This document shows positions 9,963 through 26,987 of a stretch of 64,000 bases of DNA, piece after piece. Below the pieces are notes generated by a model. The model saw only the letters and a program-made list of their open reading frames with translations, was not told the DNA's origin and ran no database searches. The stretch comes from Deltaproteobacteria bacterium (GTDB taxonomy: Bacteria; Myxococcota_A; Polyangia; Haliangiales; Haliangiaceae): NCBI GenBank assembly GCA_021413675.1, contig JAIOQA010000233.1, positions 1 to 64,000 on the forward strand, written 5' to 3'. Position numbers and translations under genes: made by a program. The number at the start of each line of letters is the position of its first letter. The stretch's first letter is position 1.

Positions 9963-10579
9963 CGCGGCTTCTTGCGCAGCACGAAGAACTTGAGCGCCTC
10001 ACGCAGGCTCCGGTGGGTGGTCACGTCGCCCAGGCTCACGCCCATCGCGACCATCGTGTTGGCGATGTTGGGGCTGATGCCGGTGAGCACGCAGTCCGCG
10101 CCGATCAGCCGCACCGACTTGGCCAGCCGCACGAAGTGATCGACGGTCTTGGTGTCCATCACCTCGATGCCGGTGATGTCGACGATCGCGAACTGCGCGC
10201 GGCGCTCGGCGATCGCCTGGAGCAGGACGTCGGTCATCTGCGCGCTGCGCACGCTGTCGACGATCCCGACGACCGGCAGGCACAGGATGCCGTCCCAGAT
10301 CTCGATGACCGGGGTCGACAGCTCGCGGATCGCGGCGCGCTGCTGCTCGATCGTCGCGAGCTTGTCCTCGATCTCGGTCTGGTAGGCGCGGTTGCGCTCG
10401 CGCTCGACCCGCAGCGACTCGATCATCTCGTTGATGCCCGCGAACAGCGCCGCCAGCGGCGCGTCGCCGTTGCCCTTGATCTCGACGCGGCCATCGAGAT
10501 CGCCGAAGCCAACGTTGGCCAGCACGAGCAGCGCGTCGGCGATGCTGTCGCGGAGCTCGAGATCGGAGTCGTCGCTCAC
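9959..10579 (-). CDS. rsbR: RsbR-type stressosome protein (paralogue 2)
   Basis: A 206-residue RsbR-like protein closely related to the one ending the operon. It has a short helical N-terminus (ALLVLANVGFGDLDG; FAGINEMIESL), a coiled coil, the RELSTPVIEIWDGILCLPVVG linker, and a STAS domain with DITGIEVMDTKT (Thr143, Thr145) and SPNIANT (Thr175). No PAS, GAF or globin sensor is present, so input probably comes through the helical bundle or another protein. The GTG at 10579 overlaps the phosphatase stop (GTGA), with an AAAGGA site upstream. Two RsbRs in one operon would give a scaffold of mixed composition. Confidence 0.88.
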   Translation of the reverse strand: MSDDSDLELRDSIADALLVLANVGFGDLDGRVEIKGNGDAPLAALFAGINEMIESLRVERERNRAYQTEIEDKLATIEQQRAAIRELSTPVIEIWDGILCLPVVGIVDSVRSAQMTDVLLQAIAERRAQFAIVDITGIEVMDTKTVDHFVRLAKSVRLIGADCVLTGISPNIANTMVAMGVSLGDVTTHRSLREALKFFVLRKKPR

Positions 10580-11154
10580 GAAACGTCCTTTCGCTGGAGG
10601 GGGCCGAGATCGGCGATGACCACCGTCCCGTCGTCGTGGTTGCGACGATGCTGTTGCATGATCGCGGCGCAGGCCTCGCGCGGCGCGAGCGCGCGCAGCT
10701 CGGCGAACGGCACGCGCGAGGAGATCCCGTCGGAGAAGCAGATGAGGCGATCGCCGGTGGCGAGCGCGCACTCGAACTCGCGCAAGGTCGACATGCGCTG
10801 CCCGACGATCCCCGGGGTCAGGATCACCGGCACGCTGGTGCCGAGCACGCGCAGCTCGACGTTGCCGACGCCGCAGCCGTCGATCCGCAGGCCGCGCAGC
10901 ACGAACACCGTGGCGGCCGCGCCCCGGCTGCCGCGCAGGGCCTCGTGCAGCAAGGCCATCGCGTCCTTCGCGCGCTTGATCGGCGCGGCGCGCAGACAGC
11001 CAGCCGCGATCTCGGCGATGCGCGCGGCCTCGGGGCCGTGGCCGAGCACGTCGACCACCGCGATCATCGTCGCCGCGGTCTCCTCGCGGATCACCGCGAT
11101 GTCGCCGCAGCGGGTCTCGCCGAGCGCCGGCGCTGACAGGTGGGCGATCTGCAT
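10576..11154 (-). CDS. rsbX: RsbX-like PP2C (SpoIIE-type) phosphatase
   Basis: A 192-residue PP2C-family phosphatase without extra domains. The hallmarks are LGETRCGDIAV and AVVDVLGHGPEAARIAE near the N-terminus, matching RsbX where the second motif is VDGLGHG; GDRLICFSDGISSR and NHDDGTVVIADL supply later metal ligands. RsbX dephosphorylates RsbR and RsbS to reset the stressosome. It starts at the ATG at 11154 in an ATGA overlap with the preceding kinase and ends in a GTGA overlap with rsbR. The Val in place of Gly in VVDVLGHG is a small departure. Confidence 0.82.
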   Translation of the reverse strand: MQIAHLSAPALGETRCGDIAVIREETAATMIAVVDVLGHGPEAARIAEIAAGCLRAAPIKRAKDAMALLHEALRGSRGAAATVFVLRGLRIDGCGVGNVELRVLGTSVPVILTPGIVGQRMSTLREFECALATGDRLICFSDGISSRVPFAELRALAPREACAAIMQQHRRNHDDGTVVIADLGPLQRKDVS

Positions 11155-11786
11155 CACAGGTCGACCTCGGCGGAGATCCGCGTGCCGGTGGCGCCGGTGG
11201 TGATCTCGAAGCGCTCGACCAGGCGCTTGGCGCCCAGCAGGCCGGCGCCGAGGCCGGTCCGGCTGCGGTAGCGCCCGGCCATGATCTCGTCGAGGTTCGG
11301 GATGCCGGGCCCCTCGTCGTAGGCCTTGATCAGGAGCTTTGGCCGCGGCCCCGCCGTCGGCACCAGCTCGATCGTGCCGCCGCTGGCGGTGTACATGAAG
11401 ATGTTGCGCGCGAGCTCGCTGACCACGGTCGAGGCCTTCTGCGCCACGACGCGGCGCGCTCCCAGTTGCTCGCACAGCCCGCGCGCCGCGAGGCGCGCCT
11501 CGGACACATCGGACTCGGCCTTGATCGGGAACACCTGGGCGCGCGGCGGGCCGGCCGGCACGAACGCGCGGTCGAACTCGGCGAGCACCGTGGCGACGGT
11601 CGCCGCCGGCAGGAACAGGCGCAGGCCGCGCTCGATCTGCGGCTGCATGCGGCGCAGATCGGCGAGCGTGAGCACGGTGCCGACCAGGCGCGCGTCGCGG
11701 ACCGCGCGCGACAGCACGTTCTGCGCGTTGATCGCCGACAGGTGGCGGCCTAGCACCGCCAGGGCCTTGCTGCGGGGATCGTTCAT
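11154..11786 (-). CDS. Second anti-sigma-type serine kinase (HATPase) with N-terminal extension
   Basis: A 210-residue protein. The last 135 residues are a GHKL ATPase of the RsbW/RsbT group (N box SELARNIFMYT, then DEGPGIPNLDEIM and RTGLGAGLLGAKRLVE). Its N-terminal 75 residues are helical and unlike RsbT ([20 protein letters not shown]). It occupies the place before RsbX that is usual for a second switch kinase in gram-negative stressosome operons. It may act on one of the STAS proteins or on an unlinked anti-sigma antagonist. It is coupled on both sides by ATGA overlaps. Confidence 0.82.
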   Translation of the reverse strand: MNDPRSKALAVLGRHLSAINAQNVLSRAVRDARLVGTVLTLADLRRMQPQIERGLRLFLPAATVATVLAEFDRAFVPAGPPRAQVFPIKAESDVSEARLAARGLCEQLGARRVVAQKASTVVSELARNIFMYTASGGTIELVPTAGPRPKLLIKAYDEGPGIPNLDEIMAGRYRSRTGLGAGLLGAKRLVERFEITTGATGTRISAEVDL

Positions 11787-13744
11787 GCCGCGGGCTCGGC
11801 CTCGAGGCGGTGGCGCGCGGTGGTCGCGACCAGCGGGTGATCGTCGAGCGCGAGCCGCTCGAGCTCGTCGGTCGCGCCCGGGTGATCGGCGGCGGCGAGG
11901 ATCTCGGCGACCGCGGCGCGCACCTCCCACGCCGGATCGGTGCCGGCGGCGATCACGTGGTGGCGCGCGATCGGATCGTCGAAGCGCGCGGCGGCGCGGA
12001 CCGCGCGCCCGCGGGTCTCGGGATCGGGCGCGGCCAGCCGCGCGATGATGAGCGGCAAGGCCGCCGGCTCGCGCAGGGACGCGAGCGCGTCGAGCACCAG
12101 CAGCTGCGCGCCCGCGGGGCACGCCGGGTACAGCTCGAGCAGGCGCGAGGCGATCGCCCGGCCCTCCATCGCCACCAGCAGATCGAGGATCAGCGGCGCC
12201 GAGATCGGATCGCGGCACAGCCGATCGACCAGCACCTCCTTGGCGCGCGCAGTGCGGTGCCGGCCGATCGCGCGCAGCGCGGTCGCGCGCACGGTCTCGT
12301 CGTCGTCGCCCAGCATCGGCTCGAGCATCCCGACCAGATCGAGCTCGGGCTGCTCGGCGATCGCGTCGATCGAGAGCGCGCGGATCTGTACGTCCTCGTG
12401 GTGCAGACAGTCGAGCAGGAACGGCAGCTGCTCGGCGTGCGGCGACGCGCGCATCACGCGCAGCATCGCGACCATGACCGAGGCGTTGCGCTCGGGAAAC
12501 GCGAGCAGCGCCTCGCTGGCCGCCGACGGATCGCAGGTCCCGAGGGCCTCCTGCGCCGCGGCCCGGACCGCCGGCGACGGATCGAGCAGGCGCCCCGCGA
12601 GCGAGGTCGCCGCGACCCGGGTGCGGTGCTGCTCGAGCGCGCGGACCGCGGCCTCGCGCACCTGATCGCTGGGATCCTCGAGCCGCTCGACCAGCGCCGC
12701 GGCCAGCTCGGTCGAGCGCAGCGCGCCGGCACAGCGACACGCGAACTCGCGCACGGCCTCGTCGGCATCGCGCAGCCCGAGGGCGACCGCGGCCACCGCG
12801 CGCGCGCCGAGCGCCAGCGTGCAGAACTGCGCCGCCGCCCGCAGCTCGGTGGAGCGCCCGGCGCGGACCAGCGGCGGATACAGCGCCTCGACCCGCAGCA
12901 TGCGGATGAGCGTGGCCGCGGCCTCGGCCACGTCCTTGTCGCTGCCGTCGTCGGGATCGAGGAACCGCCCGAGCTGCGCGTGGACGTGCGCCGCCTCGGC
13001 GCTCGCGAGCCGCGTCCACGCCGGCAGGTCCCACAGCGGATCCGGCGCGGGCAGCCGGCGCAGCGCCTCGCCCAGGCCACGCACCGCGATCGGCAGGGCC
13101 GGGCTCATGACCGTCGTCCACACCGCGTCGGCGAGGTGCGCGATCGCGCGCGGCGAGCGGATCTTGCCCAGCGCCGCGACCGCGAACTCCCACGAGTCGG
13201 GGTCGGCGAGCGCCGCGGCCAGCGGATCGATCGCCCGGGCGTCGCCGATCTCGCCGAGCGCGAAGATCGCGCCGAACCGGAGCCACGGATCGCCTTCGAG
13301 CAGCTCGAGCAGCGGCTCGACCGCGATCGGCGCGCGCAGGAAGCCGAGGCTCTCGATCGCCGCCTGGACGATGTTCGTGTCCTCGTAGCGCAACAGCCGC
13401 AAGAGGTGCGGGATCGCCGAGCGATCGCGGGTCTTGCCCAGCAGGTTGGCCGCGAACATGACGACCTCGGGATCGGGATCGTCGAGCGCGCGGACCAGCG
13501 CCGGCACGCTGCGCCGGCCACCCCGCACCAGGGCGTCCATCGCGGCGTTGCGCCGGATCGCGTCGTCCTGATCGCCGACCGCGCGGACCAGCGCGTCGGG
13601 ATCCGCGGACTGCGCGGCCTCCTCGATGACGCGCGCGCGCTCCCAGCGATCCGGGTTGGCGAGCGCGTCGAGGGCATTGAGCACGGCCGCGGCGATGCTG
13701 TCGCCGTCGACCAGACCACCGCGGGAGGTTTCGCTATGGCTCAC
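11783..13744 (-). CDS. HEAT-repeat scaffold protein
   Basis: A 653-residue protein made almost wholly of HEAT/PBS-lyase-type repeats of about 31 residues, for example [40 protein letters not shown] and [20 protein letters not shown]. No catalytic domain, signal peptide or transmembrane helix is visible. HEAT proteins in myxobacterial che clusters (the Cpc7 kind) are thought to act as docking platforms. Here it sits exactly between the MCP and the anti-sigma kinase, so it is the natural candidate for a physical bridge between the chemosensory and stressosome halves. It overlaps the MCP by 11 bases and the next gene by an ATGA junction. Confidence 0.85.
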   Translation of the reverse strand: MSHSETSRGGLVDGDSIAAAVLNALDALANPDRWERARVIEEAAQSADPDALVRAVGDQDDAIRRNAAMDALVRGGRRSVPALVRALDDPDPEVVMFAANLLGKTRDRSAIPHLLRLLRYEDTNIVQAAIESLGFLRAPIAVEPLLELLEGDPWLRFGAIFALGEIGDARAIDPLAAALADPDSWEFAVAALGKIRSPRAIAHLADAVWTTVMSPALPIAVRGLGEALRRLPAPDPLWDLPAWTRLASAEAAHVHAQLGRFLDPDDGSDKDVAEAAATLIRMLRVEALYPPLVRAGRSTELRAAAQFCTLALGARAVAAVALGLRDADEAVREFACRCAGALRSTELAAALVERLEDPSDQVREAAVRALEQHRTRVAATSLAGRLLDPSPAVRAAAQEALGTCDPSAASEALLAFPERNASVMVAMLRVMRASPHAEQLPFLLDCLHHEDVQIRALSIDAIAEQPELDLVGMLEPMLGDDDETVRATALRAIGRHRTARAKEVLVDRLCRDPISAPLILDLLVAMEGRAIASRLLELYPACPAGAQLLVLDALASLREPAALPLIIARLAAPDPETRGRAVRAAARFDDPIARHHVIAAGTDPAWEVRAAVAEILAAADHPGATDELERLALDDHPLVATTARHRLEAEPAA

Positions 13745-15224
13745 CCTGGATCCTCCTGGTCTCGCCGTTTCCCGGCGACAGCATCACGGCAAAGCGGGCA
13801 CCCGAGCGCCGCGCCGGCGCCGCGCCGCGCGCCACGGGCACGACCGCGGCGGCGTCACCGGCGAGCAACTCGGCGGCATCGGCGAGGCGGTCGAGGGTCG
13901 CCAGGTTCTCGGTGGCGACCCGGCTGATGTGCCCGAGCGCGCCGAGGATCTGCTCGCCCGCGACCTTCTGCTGCGCGGTCGCGTCGGCGACCTGGTGGGT
14001 CATCGCGGTGATCGCGTGGGCCGAGTCGAGCACCGCGCGCGACGACACCGCCTGCTCGCGGGTCGCCTCGACCACGCGGCGGGTCACGTCGTTCATGTTC
14101 TCGACCAGCTTCATGACCTCGTTGGCCGCGAACGACTGCTCCTGGGTCGCGCGCTGGACCTCGCCGATCTGCGCGGTCACCTGCTCGATCGATCGCAGGA
14201 TCGTGTTGAGCACCGCGCCGGTGTGGATGACCTGCTGCACGCCATCGCGGATGTCCGCGAGGATGCTGCGCGCGGCCATGACCGCGGCGTCGTTGTCCTG
14301 CTGCACCGCCTCGATGACCTCGCCGATCTCGTGGGTCGCCGCCATCGAGCGCTCGGCCAGCTTGCGGACCTCGTCGGCGACCACCGCGAAGCCGCGGCCG
14401 GCGTCGCCGGCGCGCGCGGCCTCGATCGCCGCGTTGAGCGCGAGCAGGTTGGTCTGATCGGCGATCGACTCGATCACGCGGACGATCGTGCCGATCTCCT
14501 TCGACCACTTGACCAGCCGCTCGATCACCGCCGACGACTGCTGGGTGCGCTCCGACGCGGCCGACAGCTTCTGGGTCGACTCGTCGAGGAGCTTCGAGCC
14601 CGAGACCGCGTCGGCCGCGACCTGCTCGGCGACCTGGCTGAGGCTCTCGGCGGTGGTCGCGACCCCGACCACCGAGGTCGCGACGGTCTCCATCGTCGTC
14701 GAGGTGTCGACGACCGCGCGCAGGAGCGTCTCGCCGCCGCGCGCGACCTGCTCGTTGGACGCGACCATGCCCTCGATCGAGGTCGCGGTCTGGCGGACGT
14801 GGGTCGCGATGTGCTCGGCGTTGGTGGCCACGCTCTGGATCTGCGCGGTGATGCCCTCCATCGTCGTCGTGGTCTGCTCGGTGCCGGCGAACTGCGCGCG
14901 GGCCGCGCGCCGGACCGCGCCGATGTCGCGCGACACCTGGCGGGCGGTGCCGGCCAGGCGATCGCCCGAGGCGGCGAGCTCGTCGAGGCGCGCGCTCAGG
15001 TGCAGCGCGGTCTGGTCGAGCACGCGCCCGAGCCGATCGTCGCGCCCGCCATCGCGGGCGTCGACCCCGAAGTCGCCGGCGCACCAGCCGTCGAGGCGCG
15101 CGGTCACGTCGGCGACCAGCCGCGCGGCGTCGCGCCGCTCGCGCTCGCGCCGCGCGACCAGCATGCCGATGGCGACGACCGCGGCGACCAGCGCCAGCGC
15201 CAGCGCGATGACCGCGGCGATCAC
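13734..15224 (-). CDS. Methyl-accepting chemotaxis protein with one membrane anchor and no periplasmic sensor
   Basis: A 496-residue MCP. GTG at 15224 forms a GTGA overlap with the CheW stop; another GTG two codons upstream is possible. A single transmembrane helix (about 1-25; [20 protein letters not shown]) leads straight into the cytoplasmic part, so there is no periplasmic ligand domain. The long coiled coil carries the hairpin tip [20 protein letters not shown] followed by [18 protein letters not shown], the CheA/CheW contact region. There is no CheR-binding pentapeptide at the C-terminus, and neither cheR nor cheB is in the window, so adaptation is either absent or supplied elsewhere. 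Input may come from within the cell. Confidence 0.9.
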   Translation of the reverse strand: MIAAVIALALALVAAVVAIGMLVARRERERRDAARLVADVTARLDGWCAGDFGVDARDGGRDDRLGRVLDQTALHLSARLDELAASGDRLAGTARQVSRDIGAVRRAARAQFAGTEQTTTTMEGITAQIQSVATNAEHIATHVRQTATSIEGMVASNEQVARGGETLLRAVVDTSTTMETVATSVVGVATTAESLSQVAEQVAADAVSGSKLLDESTQKLSAASERTQQSSAVIERLVKWSKEIGTIVRVIESIADQTNLLALNAAIEAARAGDAGRGFAVVADEVRKLAERSMAATHEIGEVIEAVQQDNDAAVMAARSILADIRDGVQQVIHTGAVLNTILRSIEQVTAQIGEVQRATQEQSFAANEVMKLVENMNDVTRRVVEATREQAVSSRAVLDSAHAITAMTHQVADATAQQKVAGEQILGALGHISRVATENLATLDRLADAAELLAGDAAAVVPVARGAAPARRSGARFAVMLSPGNGETRRIQGEP

Positions 15225-15622
15225 GCCCACCTCGCGAGCCCGTCGACGTCGAGCGCGCGATCGTCGACGGGCGCCGCGATCACGCCGCCGACGCGATCGA
15301 CCAGCACGCCGAGCAGGCGCGCGCCGATCGCCAGCACGACGATCCGCGCCTTGCCGTCGACCGGCCCGCCGCCGCCAGCGCTCGCGCCGACGTCGAGCAC
15401 CGGGACCAGGCGACCGCGCAGGGTCGTGAGCCCGCGGACGTGCGCCGGGGCGTGCGGCACCCGCGTGATCGCCGCGACCCGCATGACCTCGTGGACCTGC
15501 GCGACCGGCACGGTCCGGGCCTGGCCGCCGATCTCGAGCGCGAGGTGGCGCGGGGCGGCCGCGAGCGGCGCCGCGTCGAAGGCGGGCTCGATCGACGCCG
15601 CGGGGGCTTCGCCGTCGATCAC
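15221..15622 (-). CDS. cheW: CheW-type coupling protein
   Basis: A 133-residue CheW domain protein. The GTG at 15622 lies five bases after a GGAGGT site; another GTG directly upstream is equally in frame. Features are the SH3-like fold with [36 protein letters not shown] and the C-terminal [10 protein letters not shown]. It links the MCP to CheA. The start overlaps the cheA stop and the stop overlaps the MCP start, so the three are translated as a unit. Confidence 0.88.
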   Translation of the reverse strand: MIDGEAPAASIEPAFDAAPLAAAPRHLALEIGGQARTVPVAQVHEVMRVAAITRVPHAPAHVRGLTTLRGRLVPVLDVGASAGGGGPVDGKARIVVLAIGARLLGVLVDRVGGVIAAPVDDRALDVDGLARWA

Positions 15623-17214
15623 CACGCACCTCCGACGCTGGCCGCGCGCGCGGACCGCCCGATCCCCTGGAGATCGAGCACCGGCACGATCCGGCCATCG
15701 GCCAGCAACGACGCGCCGGTCACGCTGCGCGGCCGCCCGAACACCGGATCGAGCTCGCGGATCGTCAGATCCTCGTGGCCGAGGACCGCGTCGACGATCA
15801 CGCCGAGCGGCGCGCCCGCGCCGTCGATGACCACGCAGGTCGCGGGGCCTGCCGCGCGATCCTCGAGGCCGATCTCCCGGGCCAGCGAACAGGTCGCCAG
15901 CTCGGCGCCGCGCCACGGCACCGCGGCGCTCGGCTCGCCGCCGGGCAGCCGGAAGGCCTCGACCACCGACGTGAACGGGATGCCGTAGACCTCGGCGCCG
16001 CAGCGGACCAGCAGCGACCGCTGCACGGCGATCACCATCGGCACGCGCAGCCGGAACTCCGTGCCCACGCCGGGCGCGCTCGCGACCTGGATCGATCCGC
16101 CGATCCGCTCCAGCGCGCGCCGCGCCTGATCGAGGCCGACGCCGCGCCCCGAGAGGTTCGTCACCCGCTCGGCGGTGCTGACGTCGGGCGCGAACACCAG
16201 CTCGAGCACCTGCTCGGTCGTCCACGCGCGCGCGTCGATGCCGACCCGCGCCGCCGCCGCGATCAGCCGCGCCGGATCGAGGCCGCGGCCGTCGTCCTTG
16301 ACCGTGAGGACCAGGACGCCGCGCTCGGCCCGCGCGTCGATGGTCAGCGCGCCCGCCACCGGCTTGTCGGCGAGCATGCGGGCCCGCGCCGGCTCGATGC
16401 CGTGATCGATCGCGTTGCGCACGATGTGCAGGAGCGGCTCGGCGAGGTGATCGGCGACCTGCTTGTCGATCGCCAGCTCGCCGCCGCTCACCACGAGATC
16501 GATCGGCTTGTTCGTGACGCGAGAAAGATCGCGAACCAGCCGATCGAACCGGACCAGCAGCGTGGACAGCGGCACCAGCCGCAGCTCGGCGAGGTGGCCG
16601 CGGAGCTCGGCCAGGCGCCGCTCCATCTCGTCGAGGGGCTCGAGCCAGGGGCTGGCGTCGCGGACCGCGCGGCGCCCGCGCGGGCGCGTGGCGGTGCGCA
16701 GGCGCGCCTGCCAGGCGAGGAGGTCCGCGACGACGTCGAGCAACCGATCGAGCCGCTCCCCGGGAATCTGGACGTGCGAGGCCGAGGCCGGGAGTCCGGC
16801 CGGCGTCTCACTCTCACGCTCGCGGACGTACTCCGCGTCGGCAACGGGCGAGTCGCGAGGCGTGAGAAGCTGGTCAATCTCACGCTCCACCTCGGCGATC
16901 GACGTCGGAGTCTCGATCGCGGCGCGCAACCGATCGGTGGCCTGGAGCAGCACGTCAATGGCGCGGGCCTGAGCGTGAGAAGGCGCATCGCGCAGCTCGC
17001 GGGCGCGCTGCTCCATGGCGTGAGAGAGGGCCTCCGCGCCGCCCTGGCCGACCATGCCGCAGTTGCCCTTGATCGTGTGCAGCGCACCCAGGAGCGCGCG
17101 CCACTCCTCGCCGAGCGCGCTGGCCCGCCGCTCGAGATCGAGCAGGCGCGCCTCGACCTCTCCTGCGAGCGGGATCGTCTCGGCGGCGAACGCGCGGTGG
17201 ACGGTCTCGTCCAC
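15619..17214 (-). CDS. cheA: CheA histidine kinase
   Basis: A 531-residue CheA. Domains in order: Hpt (1-105) with phospho-acceptor His46 in [13 protein letters not shown]; a short linker with no P2 domain; P3 dimerisation (about 150-235); P4 ATPase (about 240-385) with [20 protein letters not shown] and [10 protein letters not shown]; and a P5 CheW-like domain (about 390-531). It is shorter than the enteric CheA (about 650 residues) because P2 is missing. GTG at 17214 directly follows the cheY stop. The phosphoryl group would pass to the CheY-like protein encoded upstream. Confidence 0.93.
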   Translation of the reverse strand: MDETVHRAFAAETIPLAGEVEARLLDLERRASALGEEWRALLGALHTIKGNCGMVGQGGAEALSHAMEQRARELRDAPSHAQARAIDVLLQATDRLRAAIETPTSIAEVEREIDQLLTPRDSPVADAEYVRERESETPAGLPASASHVQIPGERLDRLLDVVADLLAWQARLRTATRPRGRRAVRDASPWLEPLDEMERRLAELRGHLAELRLVPLSTLLVRFDRLVRDLSRVTNKPIDLVVSGGELAIDKQVADHLAEPLLHIVRNAIDHGIEPARARMLADKPVAGALTIDARAERGVLVLTVKDDGRGLDPARLIAAAARVGIDARAWTTEQVLELVFAPDVSTAERVTNLSGRGVGLDQARRALERIGGSIQVASAPGVGTEFRLRVPMVIAVQRSLLVRCGAEVYGIPFTSVVEAFRLPGGEPSAAVPWRGAELATCSLAREIGLEDRAAGPATCVVIDGAGAPLGVIVDAVLGHEDLTIRELDPVFGRPRSVTGASLLADGRIVPVLDLQGIGRSARAASVGGAW

Positions 17215-17580
17215 TCAGGTCCTCATCACGCCGTCGATGACCGTGCACAGGTCGTCGGGCCGGAACGGCTTGCGCAGGTAGGCGCGCGCGCCGGCGTCGA
17301 GGCCGCGCTTCATGTCGGCGGCCCCCTCGGTGGAGACCATGATGACCGGGATGCGCGGCACCGCGCCGCTGCCCCGCAACTCGGCGAGGAGCTCGAGGCC
17401 GTTCATGCGCGGCATGTTGATGTCGACCAGCATCAGGTCGGGCTCTCCGTCGCGCGCGATCGCCGCGAGCGCCTCGACGCCGTTGCGGGCAATGGTGACG
17501 ACCACGCCGTAGCGGCGCAGCGCGAGTTGCACGATCGACTGGACCACCGACGAATCTTCAACAACCAATACCCGTTGCAT
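17215..17580 (-). CDS. cheY: CheY-like single-domain response regulator
   Basis: A 121-residue receiver domain with no output domain. The acidic pair is Glu8/Asp9, the phospho-acceptor is Asp53 (LMLVDINMPRMNG), Thr/Ser is in VSTEG, and Lys104 is in YLRKPF. ATG at 17580 begins the fold (QRVLVVEDSS). It is the first gene of the eleven-gene chemosensory/stressosome operon. Its target may be the flagellar or gliding machinery, or a component of the stressosome half. Confidence 0.92.
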   Translation of the reverse strand: MQRVLVVEDSSVVQSIVQLALRRYGVVVTIARNGVEALAAIARDGEPDLMLVDINMPRMNGLELLAELRGSGAVPRIPVIMVSTEGAADMKRGLDAGARAYLRKPFRPDDLCTVIDGVMRT

Positions 17581-17637
17581 GTGCGCCGCCACTCCCCGGC
17601 GGATTCCCACTTAGCCCGAACTCGCGACTTCGCACAA

Positions 17638-17670
17638 TCACCCTTGGTGGGTGAAGGGCCATGTTCACCC
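17638..17670. promoter_or_regulatory. Nested inverted repeats in a divergent promoter region
   Basis: Between the che operon and the dioxygenase gene, GGGTGAA (17649-17655) and TTCACCC (17664-17670) are perfect 7-base arms separated by eight bases. TCACCC at 17638-17643 also pairs with GGGTGA at 17649-17654. Both could bind a dimeric repressor or activator of either operon. No matching regulator gene is adjacent. Confidence 0.45.
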
Positions 17671-17771
17671 CGGCCGTGTGATTGCGCGATCGCTCGCGAT
17701 CGGTTCAAGTAACGATGGGAGATGTGCTCGTGAGGCGAGCCGCTCCTCCAAAACCAGAAGTAGGGGGGCCC

Positions 17772-18656
17772 ATGGGGAACGAACCCGGCGAGCATCCGAC
17801 GATGCGCGCGCCATCGAGCGCGCGCGTGTCAACCACGATGGCTGACGTCTACCAGCGCGAGGGATTTGTGTTCCTCGAGAACCTTTTCTCGGCGGGTGAA
17901 GTCGAGACCGTGCGCGCGGCGGCGCTCGCGGCCGGGGCACAGGAGAGTGAGAGGCGTGTGTTCGAGAGCGACGGCGTGACCGTGAGATCCGTCTACGGGA
18001 TCCACGAGCATGACGGGCGCTTCGCCGCCCTCGCCCGTCACCCACGCCTGGTCGACGCGGCGCGCCGGATCCTCGGCGGCGACGTCTACGTCTACCAGAG
18101 CAAGCTCAACGCGAAGGCCGCGCTCGGCGGCGACCTCTGGCCCTGGCACCAGGACTACATCTTCTGGCGCAACGAGGACGCGATGCCCGCGCCGCGCGCG
18201 GTCACGGCGGCGGTATTCGTCGACGACGTCACCGAGCTCAACGGCCCGATCGCGCTGGTGCCGGGCTCCCACAAGGGCGGAGTCCTGCCTTACGACACGT
18301 GGAATGGCGAGCTGGCCGGATATGGCACCTCGCCGGCGTGGATGGCGAACCTGGTCGCGCGGCTGAAATACACGATCCAGCGCGAGGCGCTCCTCGGGGT
18401 CGCGCTGGCGCACGGCGTGGTCACGCCGAAGGCCAAGGCCGGCTCCGTGCTGCTGTTCGACTGCAACATCGCCCACGCCTCTGCGATGAACCTGTCACCG
18501 TATCCGCGCACCGTCGCGCTGTTCACGTACAACCGGGTTGACAACGCACCAGACATCAAGGCTCTTCATCGCCCGGAGTTCCTGGTCAGTCGCGATAGCC
18601 AGCCTATCGAGGTCGTCGCCGACGACGCGCTCCGCCTCGCCGGAGCGCCCGCGTAG
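17772..18656 (+). CDS. Fe(II)/2-oxoglutarate dioxygenase, PhyH family, of the NRPS operon
   Basis: A 294-residue phytanoyl-CoA-dioxygenase-type protein. The ATG at 17772 has an AGGGGGG site upstream; ATG at 17838, nearer the domain, is the alternative. Iron ligands appear as His126/Asp128 in PWHQDYIFW and His235 in NIAHASAMN, with Arg246 (YPRTVALF) to bind 2-oxoglutarate. PhyH enzymes in NRPS clusters hydroxylate free or carrier-bound amino acids or the final product. The stop codon is immediately followed by the NRPS ATG, so the two are coupled. The substrate cannot be read from sequence. Confidence 0.88.
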   Translation: MGNEPGEHPTMRAPSSARVSTTMADVYQREGFVFLENLFSAGEVETVRAAALAAGAQESERRVFESDGVTVRSVYGIHEHDGRFAALARHPRLVDAARRILGGDVYVYQSKLNAKAALGGDLWPWHQDYIFWRNEDAMPAPRAVTAAVFVDDVTELNGPIALVPGSHKGGVLPYDTWNGELAGYGTSPAWMANLVARLKYTIQREALLGVALAHGVVTPKAKAGSVLLFDCNIAHASAMNLSPYPRTVALFTYNRVDNAPDIKALHRPEFLVSRDSQPIEVVADDALRLAGAPA

Positions 18657-26413
<7,757 letters not shown>

Positions 26414-26417
<4 letters not shown>

Positions 26418-26983
26418 GCAACGTGGAAGTCCGCGGGTACACCGTCCTCAAGACCGCGGAGTACATCCGCCAGACTGCCGGCGAGCAGGAGGCGAAGCGC
26501 ATCTTCAATACCTTCTCGCCCGACCTGCAATACGCGCTCGGCAGCGCGACCGCCGCGGGCTGGCAGCCGGTCGCGATCTCGTCGGAGCTGTTCCGCGCGG
26601 TCGCGGCCCTCGCGAAGGGCAACGAGGAGAAGGCCAAGCAGGAGCTCGTGACCTGCGGCAAGTTCCTCGCCAGCGAGGCCACCAACACCTTCCTCAAGCT
26701 GCTGATGAAGGTGCTCACGCCGAGCATGTTCGCCAAGAAGCTGCCGAGCCTGTGGTCGCGCGACGCCACCGCCGGCAAGTTCTCCGTCGATGTCTTCGAT
26801 GATCGGATCGTCTGCCGTCTCTCGGAGATGGAGGCCTTCGATCACATCGCGCCGATCTCGGTCGGCTACGTCAGCTTCTCGCTCGAGGCCATGCGCAAGC
26901 ACGTCGATCGCTGGACGCTCCACGGATGGTCCCTGGCAGCGCCGAACCCTGCGGAGTCGACGTTCGAGCTCTACTGGAGGTGA
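26414..26983 (+). CDS. DUF2378-like (TIGR02265-like) myxobacterial protein
   Basis: A 189-residue cytoplasmic protein coupled to the NRPS by an ATGA overlap. It follows the pattern of the myxobacteria-restricted DUF2378/TIGR02265 family: an opening VRGYTVLKTAEYIRQ, FSPDLQYALGSATAAGWQPV, a helical middle rich in Ala/Leu, LLMKVLTPSMFAKKLPSLW and a C-terminal beta part. The function of the family is unknown. The assignment is from overall pattern and may be wrong. Coupling to the NRPS suggests a role in production or sensing of the product. Confidence 0.6.
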
Positions 26984-26987
26984 CTTG

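Noticed and set aside
8409-11786. SigB-type sigma factor or RsbW/RsbV pair in the operon
   Set aside because: None of the genes has sigma-factor regions, and the HATPase proteins fit switch kinases better; no RsbV-like single STAS besides RsbS.
11810-13927. Long plus-strand open frame opposite the HEAT protein
   Set aside because: The translation is low-complexity Arg/Gly-rich and the minus strand encodes clear HEAT repeats.
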